Source: JBBATK01 sp040398805
Lineage (GTDB): Bacteria > Bacteroidota > Ignavibacteria > Kapaibacteriales > NICIL-2
NCBI GenBank assembly: GCA_040398805.1
Contig: JBBATK010000002.1
Coordinates: 1-64,000 of the forward strand
Direction of reading: 5' to 3'
Length of the DNA: 64,000 nt
Positions 35,230 to 44,852 of this stretch are shown here, in pieces (position 1 is the stretch's first letter; the number at the start of each line of letters is the position of its first letter). The notes under the pieces are model-generated. The model was not told where the DNA came from. It made no database searches and saw only the letters and a list, made by a program, of their open reading frames with translations. Both the position numbers and the translations under genes were made by a program.

Positions 35230-36657
35230 ATGGATGAATGTCTGAAAACCGCAGCAAGGCTCTTGCGACTCCTGGCCCTCGTCGCCGTTCTCTCCGCAGG
35301 CGTCCGCGCCCAGTCCATCCGCTTGGTCCGTTCCGATGTGGACCCCGGTCGATCCGGATTCGTCACTGCCACTCAGTCCTTCGGCATGGACGTCGTCATC
35401 GACAGTCTTGACGATTGCACCTCTGCGAGTTTCGAACTTCGTTTCACCAACGCCCGATATTGCGTGTTCTCCCACTGGAAGACGCGCGATCTGGGAAAGA
35501 AGGGTGTGTTCGTGTACGACCTCACCGACTCGCTCGGCAACGGTAGCGTGCACGTGGGCGCCTTATCGGGCATGGGTGCTACAGACAGCGCCTTCTCCAA
35601 TCCCGTGGTCATCCACCTCGACTTCGTCGTTCTTCCCGATGCACCTAACGATTCGACCATAACCTTCTCGTTCGTCTATCCTCAAGCGGTCACCACCGAT
35701 AGCGGCGGCACCATCGTCAAGCTTCGCTCTACCCCGACGACGGTCACCATCCACGGTTTCGTGCGGGTGCATCCGGGTGATGCGGACAACAACGGGGTGG
35801 TGGATTCGCGGGATGCGACCACCGTGGGAGCGTTCATCAAGCAGGGCTCCGGCACAAGCAACGTTCGCGGCTACAAACGCGAACCTGCCAGCACCTTGTG
35901 GTTGCCACAGGCCTCGCTCGTGTGGGACAGTGCGCGGGCGACGTATGCGGATTGCGACGGCAGCGGCGATGTCACCCTGAGCGACAATCTCGTGGTCCAG
36001 ATCAACTTCGGAAAGACGCACACGCGGACGAAGAACGAACCCGGCATTCAGTCCCGCACGACCGCTCTCTTCCCGTCGGAATACACGCGCGTGCCGCTCC
36101 GTATCATAGCACCGGAGAATATCCTGGGCGTGGCGGTAAACGCCCGATTGGCAGACACAGATGTGCGTGTGGTCGGCTTCGAACCCTCGGAGAACCTCCC
36201 GGGAGTGCATCCCAGTTTCTTCTCCTATGAAAACGGCAACCTCTTGCTGGTGTTCGGCAGCGAAAACGGTACGGATTGCATGGGCTCCGGCATCGTCGGC
36301 TCGTTGGTCATCGACGGACCTGCCTCGCCGATGACGATGACCCAGGTGCTGGGAGCGACGTCCGACGGACGCATTTTCCCCTTGGTCACGACCACCACCG
36401 ATGTCGAGGAGAAAACATGTCCGAGCGACGACGCCTGTTCCATCCGTGTTGGCGTGGACCGCGCCGGCTCCGCCCTCGAGGTCACCGGCATGACCGATGT
36501 GACCGGCGGTGTCTTGAGCATATGCTCTGTGACGGGACAGGAACTCGTGCGCATGCGCATTGATGCCGACACGCGCGTACCTGTATCCCTTCCCCACGGC
36601 ATGTATGTGCTGAGCATCTCCTCCTCACAGCCCATCTCTAAGACCTTCGTGTGGTAA
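35230..36657 (+). CDS. T9SS cargo with cohesin-like and dockerin-like domains
   Basis: A 475-residue secreted protein with an AGGAG site and a signal peptide (LLRLLALVAVLSAGVRAQ). Residues about 35-160 resemble a cohesin-like sandwich (MDVVIDSLDDCTSASFELRFT). Two Ca-binding dockerin-type loops follow: GDADNNGVVDSRDATTVGAF and YADCDGSGDVTLSDNLVVQIN. The C-terminus (LSICSVTGQELVRMRI, PHGMYVLSI, ISKTFVW) fits a type IX sorting domain. In anaerobes dockerin-cohesin pairs assemble surface complexes; here the pair within one chain may only be structural. Partner unknown. Confidence 0.82.
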   Translation: MDECLKTAARLLRLLALVAVLSAGVRAQSIRLVRSDVDPGRSGFVTATQSFGMDVVIDSLDDCTSASFELRFTNARYCVFSHWKTRDLGKKGVFVYDLTDSLGNGSVHVGALSGMGATDSAFSNPVVIHLDFVVLPDAPNDSTITFSFVYPQAVTTDSGGTIVKLRSTPTTVTIHGFVRVHPGDADNNGVVDSRDATTVGAFIKQGSGTSNVRGYKREPASTLWLPQASLVWDSARATYADCDGSGDVTLSDNLVVQINFGKTHTRTKNEPGIQSRTTALFPSEYTRVPLRIIAPENILGVAVNARLADTDVRVVGFEPSENLPGVHPSFFSYENGNLLLVFGSENGTDCMGSGIVGSLVIDGPASPMTMTQVLGATSDGRIFPLVTTTTDVEEKTCPSDDACSIRVGVDRAGSALEVTGMTDVTGGVLSICSVTGQELVRMRIDADTRVPVSLPHGMYVLSISSSQPISKTFVW

Positions 36658-36842
36658 CGACCGGACGCTCCGGAACTCTGCTTACCGTTCACCGGCACCG
36701 CCCGCTCGGCGCCCGTGCTTTCCATGTGCGCGCCAAGGCCAGGTTTTTCCTCTGGAATAACCGCTCTTTTTCTCATTTGGCGTATTTTCACCGTCAACGT
36801 TTTTCACAGACCGCCGGTCTATAGTACTACCGTTTTTCGCCT

Positions 36843-37436
36843 ATGTCGTCACGCAGCTTTGGTTCGGTAGAAAACGACAAGGAGCTTGTCGACAGGATAC
36901 TCGCGAAGGACCCCAAGGTCTTCAACGATATCGTGCGTACCTTCACGAAGCGTGTGTACATGTTGGCGAAGGAACTGACACAGGATCATGATGCGGCGGA
37001 GGACCTGACGCAAGAGGTGTTCATACGCGTGTATCGATCCATGAACACGTTCCGGGGCGACTCGAAACTGAGCACCTGGATCTACCGCGTAACGATGAAT
37101 GCGTTCATCAATACGACGCGGACACGTCAGTACGAGGTGTCGAAAACCAGCGCGGAATTCGACGACGAAATGCAGAACACCGACGGAATCACCTACGATG
37201 TCGCCGATCCCGAGCGGGTGCTCTCGCAGAAAGTCATTGATGAGCATATTCAGGAAGCATTGAAAAAGTTGAGTCCGTCGCAACGGACCGTGTTCATCCT
37301 GCGGCATTACCATGACCTGCCGTTGAAAGAGATAGCAGAGCAGATGGGTAATACGGAGGGAACGGTGAAGGTCTTGTTGTTCCGGGCGACCCAGAACCTG
37401 CAGAAGTACTTGCAGTTCTACGAGGCAGACCGATGA
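36843..37436 (+). CDS. ECF sigma-70 factor
   Basis: A 197-residue ECF-type sigma factor with region 2 (DAAEDLTQEVFIRVYRSMNTFRGDSKLSTWIYRVTMNAFIN) and region 4 (SPSQRTVFILRHYHDLPLKEIAEQMGNTEGTVKVLLFRA). It directs RNA polymerase to a small set of promoters. Target promoters are not visible. The next gene, 95 bases on, codes for a membrane protein with the layout of an anti-sigma factor, the usual arrangement. Confidence 0.92.
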   Translation: MSSRSFGSVENDKELVDRILAKDPKVFNDIVRTFTKRVYMLAKELTQDHDAAEDLTQEVFIRVYRSMNTFRGDSKLSTWIYRVTMNAFINTTRTRQYEVSKTSAEFDDEMQNTDGITYDVADPERVLSQKVIDEHIQEALKKLSPSQRTVFILRHYHDLPLKEIAEQMGNTEGTVKVLLFRATQNLQKYLQFYEADR

Positions 37437-37530
37437 TCGTCCCGACGGAACGCGGGTTCCGTGCGGAACGGGTACCATGCGGAAGTGTGAAAGAGACAAG
37501 GATTCGAATCATTTTACGTCCGGAGCATTG

Positions 37531-38340
37531 ATGGGAAAAATTGATACAGAACTTGCGCGGAACATAGTGTTGGAGTTTTACGGTGAAGCGAGCGAGGCCG
37601 AGCGTGAAGCGTTGCGTGCCGCTCGTGAAACCGATCCCGCTATTGTCGCAGCCGCGAACACCTATACGGAGAATCTCTCCCGACTGCGCAATGCGCCGGC
37701 AGAGGACATCGATGCGCGCATCCTTGAGCGCCTGGAACGAAACATCCTGACCGCGACGGTGGTGGCCGACGCCCATGCGCCCCGGATCAGTGAGCAGACG
37801 CGCTGGTGGCACACGCTGCGCGATATCTTCGCGACGCCGCAGCGCATCGGGTTCACCCTTGCGGGCGGACTCGCCTTCGTGTTCCTTGGGATGGTCATAG
37901 GAAGCAATGTGCAGATGATGCCGGGCGGAGCGAGCGCTGGTGGCGCGGTCCTACCGGAAGGAGAAGGCCCGTCGGCAGCGGCGGTGGCCTCGAATCCGCA
38001 GATACGGGATTTCTTACGTCGTTCCCAGATCTACCTTGCCACCTCGGTGGACGAGGAAGTGGTCTGTGAGAAATGTCCTCCCATCCGCGCACAACTCTCT
38101 AATCGTCAGATCGCCAAGCAGCTTCTTTTGGAAGCGACCGCTCTCCGCGCCCGAGCCGACGGCAACCCCGAGGTACAGAAGCTCATCACGGACATCGAGT
38201 TCGTCCTGGAGAGCATCGGCAACAACCATGACATCAACCCTGTCCAGGCGGAGATGGTGCATCACATCGCGAGCAATGCCGTTTGCGAAGTATCGGCACG
38301 CATCGACACGGCATCATCGCACAAGACGAGTCCTCGTTAA
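37531..38340 (+). CDS. Probable membrane anti-sigma factor
   Basis: A 269-residue protein without similarity that I recognise, but with the typical arrangement: an N-terminal cytoplasmic domain of about 105 residues (helical, LEFYGEASEAEREALRAARETDPAI, resembling a zinc-less anti-sigma fold), a single membrane helix at about 108-130 (IGFTLAGGLAFVFLGMVIGS), and an extracytoplasmic part with a CEKC pair (about 182-185). It directly follows the ECF sigma gene. The ATG at 37531 has a GGAG site; an in-frame ATG at 37477 is an alternative. Function inferred from context and topology. Confidence 0.7.
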   Translation: MGKIDTELARNIVLEFYGEASEAEREALRAARETDPAIVAAANTYTENLSRLRNAPAEDIDARILERLERNILTATVVADAHAPRISEQTRWWHTLRDIFATPQRIGFTLAGGLAFVFLGMVIGSNVQMMPGGASAGGAVLPEGEGPSAAAVASNPQIRDFLRRSQIYLATSVDEEVVCEKCPPIRAQLSNRQIAKQLLLEATALRARADGNPEVQKLITDIEFVLESIGNNHDINPVQAEMVHHIASNAVCEVSARIDTASSHKTSPR

Positions 38341-38420
38341 GCTGGAGAGTTCTCTGAGCGGGAGAGAAAGACACTCTGAAACTTGTTTTCATTATCTCAT
38401 TACAAACCATACCTGTTTTT

Positions 38421-39230
38421 ATGCGTACACCTATTGTCCTTATCGCTTGTCTGCTGATTGCAGCGGGCGCTGTTTATGCACAACCCAAGATGGAGATCAT
38501 CGGTGGCGAGACCTGTGATTGGGGTCGTGTGACGGTGAAAGAGAATCCGTTGAAGATGGTGACACTCGACACCAATCTGACGATCAAGAACACAGGCAAC
38601 AAGGACCTGATCATCGACACGATCAAGGTGGGATGCGGTTGTACGACGCCGAAGTATACGACGGCCCCCATCAAGCCCGGCCAGACCGCGAAGATCCACG
38701 TAGGATTGAACGCTGCGCTCGCTTCCGGTGAACTCACGAAGACGATGACCATCTATGCGAACGACGATCCGTCGAAGATGGGACGTCTGGTGTATCTGAA
38801 GGCGAACCTCTTCCGTCCGATCACGCTCACGCCGCAAACCTTCAACTTCCCCGAAATCAAGGTGGGCGAGACCTCGAAGTTCTCGGTGACCATGAAGAAC
38901 AACGACGCGAAACCGTTCACGGTGGAGCGTTTCCTGGCAACGAAAGGTTTGAAGATCGACCAGCGCGGTCCCGTCAGTATCGCTGCAGGTGATTCAGTGG
39001 TGATTCATGGCACGTACCTTGGCAAAGAGCGCGGCTATTGGAGCGCCAATGTCGTTGTCGAAGCAGCTGATCCCGATTTCCCTCCTTTCGAAATCAGCGC
39101 TTACGGTCAGGTGAAGGACGAAGCGGGTATCGTCGATCCGTCCGTCATCCAGATCGACCCCAGCAAGGCGAAGAACGGCAAGATCGAGATTCCCAATCCG
39201 AATGCACCGGCGCCGGCGAAGAAGAAATAA
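38421..39230 (+). CDS. DUF1573 secreted protein
   Basis: A 269-residue protein with a signal peptide (MRTPIVLIACLLIAAGAVYAQ), then a DUF1573 domain (DWGRVTVKE, LTIKNTGNKDLIID, VGCGCTTPKY, IKPGQTAKIHVGL), and a second similar Ig-like copy (FNFPEIKVGETSKFSVTMKN). It ends in a Lys/Pro/Ala-rich tail. The family is common in Bacteroidota and its function is unknown. It follows the sigma/anti-sigma pair by 80 bases and is followed by a strong terminator, so it may be part of the sigma regulon; inference. Confidence 0.88.
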   Translation: MRTPIVLIACLLIAAGAVYAQPKMEIIGGETCDWGRVTVKENPLKMVTLDTNLTIKNTGNKDLIIDTIKVGCGCTTPKYTTAPIKPGQTAKIHVGLNAALASGELTKTMTIYANDDPSKMGRLVYLKANLFRPITLTPQTFNFPEIKVGETSKFSVTMKNNDAKPFTVERFLATKGLKIDQRGPVSIAAGDSVVIHGTYLGKERGYWSANVVVEAADPDFPPFEISAYGQVKDEAGIVDPSVIQIDPSKAKNGKIEIPNPNAPAPAKKK

Positions 39231-39260
39231 GCAAAGCGTCCGATTCCGATTGATGATGGA

Positions 39261-39290
39261 AAGCCCGCGAAGCGTTTCGCGGGCTTTTTC
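39261..39290. terminator. Bidirectional intrinsic terminator
   Basis: AAGCCCGCGAA (39261-39271), loop GCGT, TTCGCGGGCTT (39276-39286), then a T-rich run. It lies between the convergent DUF1573 gene and the ligase gene ending at 39292, and can serve both. Confidence 0.9.
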
Positions 39291-39291
39291 T

Positions 39292-40023
39292 TTATCGGGT
39301 GAATGCGTGGCGGACCGCATCGGCACACGTGGCAGGCGACACGGAACGTCCGATAACTTCGTCGAGCGCGGCGCTATGGCGCAGGAGCGACGCACGCAGG
39401 CGTTCGCGCGCGCCGTCGTCGGCCAATCGCAAGCAGTCCACAAGCTGCACGTGCGCGGACGACAGAAGGATGGATCCGTGCTGAAGCAGGACGTTCCCAT
39501 AGACACGTTGCGCGCTACCCACCACCTTCTTGTCGTTCCACAGAAGTTCCGAACGCGCAGCACTGGTGAAGCACGAGACGCTGTCGCCGTCCGTGCGATA
39601 TCGCGCGGCGAAGTCCGGCTGGGTCTTTTGAAACTCCACGTCGGTGGCACCAAGGGAATGCAGCGCACTCTTGAGAACCTGATGGCTGGCGCGATACACG
39701 TCGTGCATGCCGAAGCCATGCGGCAGCACCATGACTACGGAATAGGTGAGTTCGTCGGCATGGAACACGGCACGTCCGCCGGTGGCGCGCCGCACACAAT
39801 CGTAGCCGCGGGCCAGGCGGCGCTCATGGTCGATATCGTCCTCCCGCTGGTTCGCCCCAAGCGAGATGCACCACGGATTCCACGAATACAATCGTACGAA
39901 GACATCGGTGGCGGGTGCGGCCGCAAGGCGCTGGGCGGACTCTTCATCCCGTTGCATGTTCTCCCGTCCGCTCAGACCGAGTTCGGTGGAGACGATGGCA
40001 TGACGGCGAAGATGGTCACGCAT
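39292..40023 (-). CDS. Lipoate/biotin ligase A/B-family protein
   Basis: About 243 residues. LSGRENMQRDEESAQRLAA, SWNPWCISLGANQ, RRATGGRAVFH and SCFTSAARSELLWNDKKVVGSAQRV are the characteristic lipoate-protein ligase A stretches (ligand-binding RRATGG and the conserved Lys-Val-x-Gly-Ser). The enzyme attaches lipoate (or octanoate) to carrier proteins; a biotin or octanoyl transferase role cannot be excluded. I chose the ATG at 40023 because it gives a family-like N-terminus and leaves room for the divergent pyrE promoter; ATGs at 40122 and 40131 are in frame. AGGAGG lies 14 bases upstream. Confidence 0.82.
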   Translation of the reverse strand: MRDHLRRHAIVSTELGLSGRENMQRDEESAQRLAAAPATDVFVRLYSWNPWCISLGANQREDDIDHERRLARGYDCVRRATGGRAVFHADELTYSVVMVLPHGFGMHDVYRASHQVLKSALHSLGATDVEFQKTQPDFAARYRTDGDSVSCFTSAARSELLWNDKKVVGSAQRVYGNVLLQHGSILLSSAHVQLVDCLRLADDGARERLRASLLRHSAALDEVIGRSVSPATCADAVRHAFTR

Positions 40024-40086
40024 CTCGGCATCGCGTTCCTCCTCTGTTTGCCTGATGAAATCCGGACCTCTCTGCACAAAATCCTC

Positions 40087-40094
40087 TAATTTTG
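40087..40094 (+). promoter_or_regulatory. Possible -7 box TAATTTTG before pyrE
   Basis: Exact TAnnTTTG match 53 bases before pyrE, in the divergent gap to the ligase gene. No TTG at the expected spacing upstream. Confidence 0.4.
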
Positions 40095-40146
40095 TTGTTT
40101 CTGTCAGCACACACCGTATCATCACGGTCATCGCACCGTATCTACC

Positions 40147-40680
40147 ATGACACGACTCCACCTTGCCGCAGCAATTTACGACACCGCTCACATCACGGGG
40201 GATTTCCTCCTGCGTTCGGGAGCCCGCAGTACCGAGTATTTCGACAAGTACCTGTTCGAAGCCAAACCCGAGCTTCTTCGTGTGATCGCCGAACACCTCG
40301 CTCCGCTCATACCTGCTGGAACGGATGTCCTCTGCGGGTTGGAACTCGGCGGCGTGCCTCTGGCAACAGCTCTCTCGCTCCACACGGGCATCCCCGCTGC
40401 GTTCGTGCGGAAGAAGGCGAAGGAATACGGAACGTGTAAGATCGCCGAAGGCAGTGACATCAACGGAAAGAACATCCTTGTCGTGGAAGACGTCATCACC
40501 AGCGGCGGCCAGGTGGTGCTCTCGGCAAAGGACCTGCGTGCGCATGGCGCGAACATCCTTGGGGCTGTCTGCGTCATCGATCGTGAGTCGGGCGGAGCGG
40601 CGGCCTTGCAGGCCATCGACATTCCGCTGACACCGCTGTTCACGATGACGGAGTTGAAAACCGCCGGAGCACGTTCATGA
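40147..40680 (+). CDS. pyrE: Orotate phosphoribosyltransferase
   Basis: Joins orotate and PRPP to give OMP, a step of pyrimidine synthesis, in the cytoplasm. The 177-residue protein shows the family start (HITGDFLLRSGARSTEYFDKY), GLELGGVPLATALS, AFVRKKAKEYGT with conserved Lys residues, and the PRPP-binding loop ILVVEDVITSGGQ. The length is slightly short of E. coli PyrE (213) but usual for this subtype. Its stop codon overlaps the acpS start (ATGA). Confidence 0.94.
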   Translation: MTRLHLAAAIYDTAHITGDFLLRSGARSTEYFDKYLFEAKPELLRVIAEHLAPLIPAGTDVLCGLELGGVPLATALSLHTGIPAAFVRKKAKEYGTCKIAEGSDINGKNILVVEDVITSGGQVVLSAKDLRAHGANILGAVCVIDRESGGAAALQAIDIPLTPLFTMTELKTAGARS

Positions 40681-41060
40681 TCATAGGCATCGGATCCGAC
40701 ATCGTGGATGTGGCACGGATCGCCCACTCCATCGAACAATACGGGGATCGGTTCCTAAACCGCATCTTCACTCCCACCGAGCAGGAATACTGTCGCCGAT
40801 TCCACGGCACGGAAGCCGTCCACTTCGCTGCGCGCTTCGCCTACAAGGAAGCCTTCAGCAAGGCCATCGGGACGGGTATCACGCAGGGATTCCAATTCAA
40901 GGAATGCGGCGTGAAGAACCTGCCGTCGGGTCAGCCATCGGCGGACCTGAGCGGAGGCATGAGCGAGCGCTACGGACAGTTCGTCATCCACGTCACCCTC
41001 TCCCACACGAGCACCATGGCATTGGCCGTAGTGGTGATCGAGACATCACACGCATCGTGA
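40677..41060 (+). CDS. acpS: Holo-[acyl-carrier-protein] synthase
   Basis: Transfers 4'-phosphopantetheine from CoA to acyl carrier protein. The 127-residue protein begins IIGIGSDIVDVARI (Mg-binding Asp8 and family motif), followed by RIFTPTEQEYC, FAARFAYKEAFSKAIGTGI (catalytic Glu and Lys) and HVTLSHTSTMALA near the end, all typical. It overlaps the end of pyrE by four bases, so the pair is translationally coupled. Confidence 0.95.
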   Translation: MIIGIGSDIVDVARIAHSIEQYGDRFLNRIFTPTEQEYCRRFHGTEAVHFAARFAYKEAFSKAIGTGITQGFQFKECGVKNLPSGQPSADLSGGMSERYGQFVIHVTLSHTSTMALAVVVIETSHAS

Positions 41061-41114
41061 TCCCGATGCCGGTGCGCAAAGCGTTCGCGCTCACTCCTAA
41101 CTTCGTCGTCTTCC

Positions 41115-44100
41115 ATGAATCGCATCGGTAAATTCCTCTTCAGCTATGTGTCGCCGCTTATCGCGGTTGGACGCGACCGTGCGCTCATGGCGGAAGACAT
41201 GCCGGCGCTTGACGACGACCTGCGTCCGGCAGCGGTCGAAGCCTCCTTCGCCTCCCTTGCCACCGACCAGCCCTTTCGTTTCGTCGTCCGTGCCTTCTTC
41301 GCGGCAGGGCACAGCGCCAAGCGAGCGCTCATGCTGGATATCGGACGCCTGCCATTCGTTCTGGCGGGACCCTTGCTCCTGCGTGAAGTGCTTACCTATC
41401 TGGGTACCTTGAGTTCCCGACCGCAGGACCTGGTGCCGGCATTAGGGGGAGCCCTGGCCCTGTCCGCCGTCGTCGTTGCCGACGGTGTGCTGGTACAGCA
41501 TTATTACTACAACGCCCTGAAGACCTGGGGACGGGTGTCCAACGGATTGAACATGCGTGTGTTCCGTCACGCCCTTCGCATCACGCGCACCTCGCAGATG
41601 CACATGCACACGGGCGACGTGGTCAACCACATGGCCAGCGATAGCGAAGGCATGGCGGAAGTGTCGTTCTTCCTTCCGGAAATACTCCAATCATGCATCC
41701 ACGTCACCGCTTCGCTCGTGCTCCTCTCCTTCCTGCTGGGTCCGGCAACGCTGGCAGCGGTGGCGACGTTGGTGTGCATGGGACCTCTCACGCGGCTTGC
41801 CGCGAGACGTTTCTCGCGCTATGACAACGAACTATGGAAACATCGCGACGCGCGGGTGACCCTTATGTCGCAGATCCTCAGCGGCATCCGGGTGATCAAG
41901 TACTTCGCATGGGAACGAAGCATCGTGCGTTCGGTGGACACCATCCGCGGTCGGGAGCTCGGGGCGTTCACCAAACTCATCCGTGCCGAAGCTCTCAGCA
42001 CGATGCTCTTCCTCAGCACCTCCACCGTCGTCGCCTTTGCGGGCTTCGGCGCTTATGCGGCCATGGGCGGCGAGCTCACGCCCGCCCTGATCTTCCCCTG
42101 CCTGCTCATCTTCATGCAGCTCGAGGGTCCGATCGGCGCGCTTCCGCATTTCATCAAGAACTACGCTCATGCCCGTGTCGCTGCAGAGCGCCTGCACTCC
42201 TTCTTCAGCAGCGAGGTGTACGCACCCGATGCGCGACGGGAACGGGCGGACGACACGCCGGGCGCTGTTTCCATCCGGAACCTGTCGGTGACCTACGCCG
42301 GAACCACGGAAGCCTCCAAAGGCGCATCGGTCCACGCGTTGCGGGATATCGACCTCGATATTCGCTCCGGCGAAAGCGTCGCGCTCGTCGGCGCAGTGGG
42401 CGCAGGGAAATCCACCATGCTTCTTGCCTTGCTCGGCGAAACGCCTCGCAGTTCGGGGAGCATCGCGTTCTCTACGGACACGGCGGAGGAGCGCTCGCGC
42501 ATCGCCTATGTATCACAAGAGCCCTACATCCGGAACGCCACGTTGCGAGAGAACATCTGCTTTGGCAGGATTGACGACGAGAAGACGGAGACGTTGCTTC
42601 GCAAGGCACTGCACCTGTGTGCGTTGGAGTCGGATATCGCTGCGTTGTCCTCCGGACTTTCCACCGAGATCGGTGAGCGAGGCGTGAACCTGTCCGGCGG
42701 ACAGAAGATGCGCGCATGTTGTGCGCGCGCCGTGATGAAGGAAGCGGGCATCATCCTCATGGACGATCCGCTGGCGGCCGTGGATGTCCACACGGAGCAG
42801 ACCCTCGCCGACGAGCTCCTCTTCGGTCACTGGGGCTCCGCCACCCGCATCATCGCCACCCATCGCCTGGCACATCTCGGTCGCTTCGACCGTGTCGTGT
42901 TCCTTCACGAGGGTCGTATCGCCGGTCAAGGTCCGCTCGACGAACTCCTCCGCACCTGCACCGAATTCAAAGAATTCTACGCCGAACATACGGCAACGGA
43001 ATCGGCATCGCACGCACCCGCCGTGACTCAGGCGGCGCCCGCGAAGCGAGCGCACGACGAGAGCGACGGCAAGTTCATGGAGGATGAGGATCGAGCTGTC
43101 GGTTCCATGAAGGCGGAGCTGTTCTTCGATTACCTACGTCAGCTCGGCACTGCCGATAACGGCACGCCGTGGAAGGTCTTCGCCTCCTTGGTCGTCAGTT
43201 GCCTGCTCGTCGTGATTCTTCCCATGCTGCAGAGTGCGTGGTTGGCGTGGTGGACACAGAACCGCGGCCTTGGCGATGCCATGCCGTCATGGTTGCGATC
43301 TCCCGGAGTGGCTCTTGCCGGCTATGCCACCATGGGCGGATTGATCCTTGCCGCCAACTACGGAGAGCGTTTGCTATGGATGCTTCGTGCCACGCTGGCC
43401 GGTCGCGAGATCCACAACAAGACCCTTCAGGCGGTGGTCTCCGCGCCGATACGCTTTTTCGATACGACGCCGATGGGCCGCATCCTGAACCGTTTCGCCC
43501 ATGACTTGGCGGGCGTGGACGACGAGCTCAGTTGGAACTTCGAGAGCGCGGTCCGTTCCTTCACGCACATGCTTGGCACCTTGCTGCTCATCATCATCGT
43601 CGCACCCGTGGTCATCGTTGCGGCGGTACCGGCAATGGCGGTGTTCTACAGACTTCAGCGCGACTATCGTCGTTCGGCGCGCGAAGCCAAACGTCTGACG
43701 AGCATCTCGCGATCTCCGCGCTACGCACACTTCAAGGAAACACTGTTGGGCTTGCCCGTGATACGGGCATACAAGCAGGAAGCGGAGTTCACCGCATCGT
43801 TCGTCGACAAGCTCGAGTTCTTCCAACGCATGAACTGGGGATCCATCCTCCTCAATCGATGGTTCTCCACCCGCGCTCCCTTGCTGAGCGGCGTCATCGC
43901 CGTGGCCACCACCACGTCCATCGTCGTCCTATGCTCTCAGGACCGCATCGGTGCTGGTGTTGCGGGCATGATCATCACGTATTCGATGACCTTCTGGGGC
44001 AATCTCAATTGGTGCGTGCGTTCGTTCAGCGAAGTGGAATCCCGTATGACTTCGTATGAGCGACTGCGCGCCTATGGCGGACTCGAACCCGAGCCCGTCG

Positions 44101-44837
44101 TGAACGCCTTCCCGGAACTCGCGGCGTCGGCACCGTGGCCGCAGTCGGGCGAGGTGGTCTTCGACGACGTCTCTGCGCGGTATGCTCCCGAGCTGCCATT
44201 GATTCTTCGCGAGGTGAGTGTCACCATTCCCGGCGGAGCCCGCGTCGGTATCGTCGGCCGGACAGGCAGCGGCAAGACGACGCTGTTTCAAACCCTCTTG
44301 CGCTTTGTGACGCCCGCCTCGGGCATGGTCCGCATCGACGGCGTGGACATCGCCCGCATACCGTATGAACGTTTGCGCCGGGCCATGGCGATCATTCCGC
44401 AGGACCCAATGCTCTTCATGGGTAGCATCCGCGAGAACCTCGATCGCTTTGAGGAGTACACGGACGCCGAGGTGTGGTCGGTGCTCGATCGCGTATGCAT
44501 GGCCGATCCCGTCCGTTCGCTGGGCGGACTCATGGCGCAGGTGCAAGAGAGCGGACTGAACTTCTCCCAAGGTCAGCGCCAACTGCTCTGTCTGGCGCGC
44601 GCCTTGCTCACTCGCGCTTCCATCATCGTGCTCGACGAGGCCACGGCGAGCGTGGACGTGCAGACGGATGCGTTGATCCAGCAGACTCTGCGATCGGAGT
44701 TCAAGGATGTGACCATGCTCATCATCGCCCATCGTTTGCATACCGTCGCCGATGCAGACATGATCATCGAGATGCGGGATGGCATCGCCCACGTGGCATC
44801 GTCCATTCGCGATGTGGGTGACTCGCTCGAGGAATAA
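41115..44837 (+). CDS. Full-length MRP/ABCC-like ABC transporter
   Basis: A 1240-residue protein in two halves, each a six-helix membrane domain plus ATPase. NBD1 (about 400-600): Walker A GAVGAGKST (426-434), LSGGQ (526-530), Walker B ILMDDP with Asp551 where the catalytic Glu should be. NBD2: Walker A GRTGSGKTT (1048-1056), FSQGQ (1150-1154), and VLDEATASVD with the catalytic Glu1175. The degenerate first site with DDPLAAVD, the strong second site, and QRQLLCLARALL are hallmarks of eukaryotic ABCC proteins. It probably exports organic anions or drugs; substrate unknown. It starts 54 bases after acpS without a visible Shine-Dalgarno. Confidence 0.9.
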   Translation: MNRIGKFLFSYVSPLIAVGRDRALMAEDMPALDDDLRPAAVEASFASLATDQPFRFVVRAFFAAGHSAKRALMLDIGRLPFVLAGPLLLREVLTYLGTLSSRPQDLVPALGGALALSAVVVADGVLVQHYYYNALKTWGRVSNGLNMRVFRHALRITRTSQMHMHTGDVVNHMASDSEGMAEVSFFLPEILQSCIHVTASLVLLSFLLGPATLAAVATLVCMGPLTRLAARRFSRYDNELWKHRDARVTLMSQILSGIRVIKYFAWERSIVRSVDTIRGRELGAFTKLIRAEALSTMLFLSTSTVVAFAGFGAYAAMGGELTPALIFPCLLIFMQLEGPIGALPHFIKNYAHARVAAERLHSFFSSEVYAPDARRERADDTPGAVSIRNLSVTYAGTTEASKGASVHALRDIDLDIRSGESVALVGAVGAGKSTMLLALLGETPRSSGSIAFSTDTAEERSRIAYVSQEPYIRNATLRENICFGRIDDEKTETLLRKALHLCALESDIAALSSGLSTEIGERGVNLSGGQKMRACCARAVMKEAGIILMDDPLAAVDVHTEQTLADELLFGHWGSATRIIATHRLAHLGRFDRVVFLHEGRIAGQGPLDELLRTCTEFKEFYAEHTATESASHAPAVTQAAPAKRAHDESDGKFMEDEDRAVGSMKAELFFDYLRQLGTADNGTPWKVFASLVVSCLLVVILPMLQSAWLAWWTQNRGLGDAMPSWLRSPGVALAGYATMGGLILAANYGERLLWMLRATLAGREIHNKTLQAVVSAPIRFFDTTPMGRILNRFAHDLAGVDDELSWNFESAVRSFTHMLGTLLLIIIVAPVVIVAAVPAMAVFYRLQRDYRRSAREAKRLTSISRSPRYAHFKETLLGLPVIRAYKQEAEFTASFVDKLEFFQRMNWGSILLNRWFSTRAPLLSGVIAVATTTSIVVLCSQDRIGAGVAGMIITYSMTFWGNLNWCVRSFSEVESRMTSYERLRAYGGLEPEPVVNAFPELAASAPWPQSGEVVFDDVSARYAPELPLILREVSVTIPGGARVGIVGRTGSGKTTLFQTLLRFVTPASGMVRIDGVDIARIPYERLRRAMAIIPQDPMLFMGSIRENLDRFEEYTDAEVWSVLDRVCMADPVRSLGGLMAQVQESGLNFSQGQRQLLCLARALLTRASIIVLDEATASVDVQTDALIQQTLRSEFKDVTMLIIAHRLHTVADADMIIEMRDGIAHVASSIRDVGDSLEE

Positions 44838-44852
44838 GGAAGCGGGAACCGC

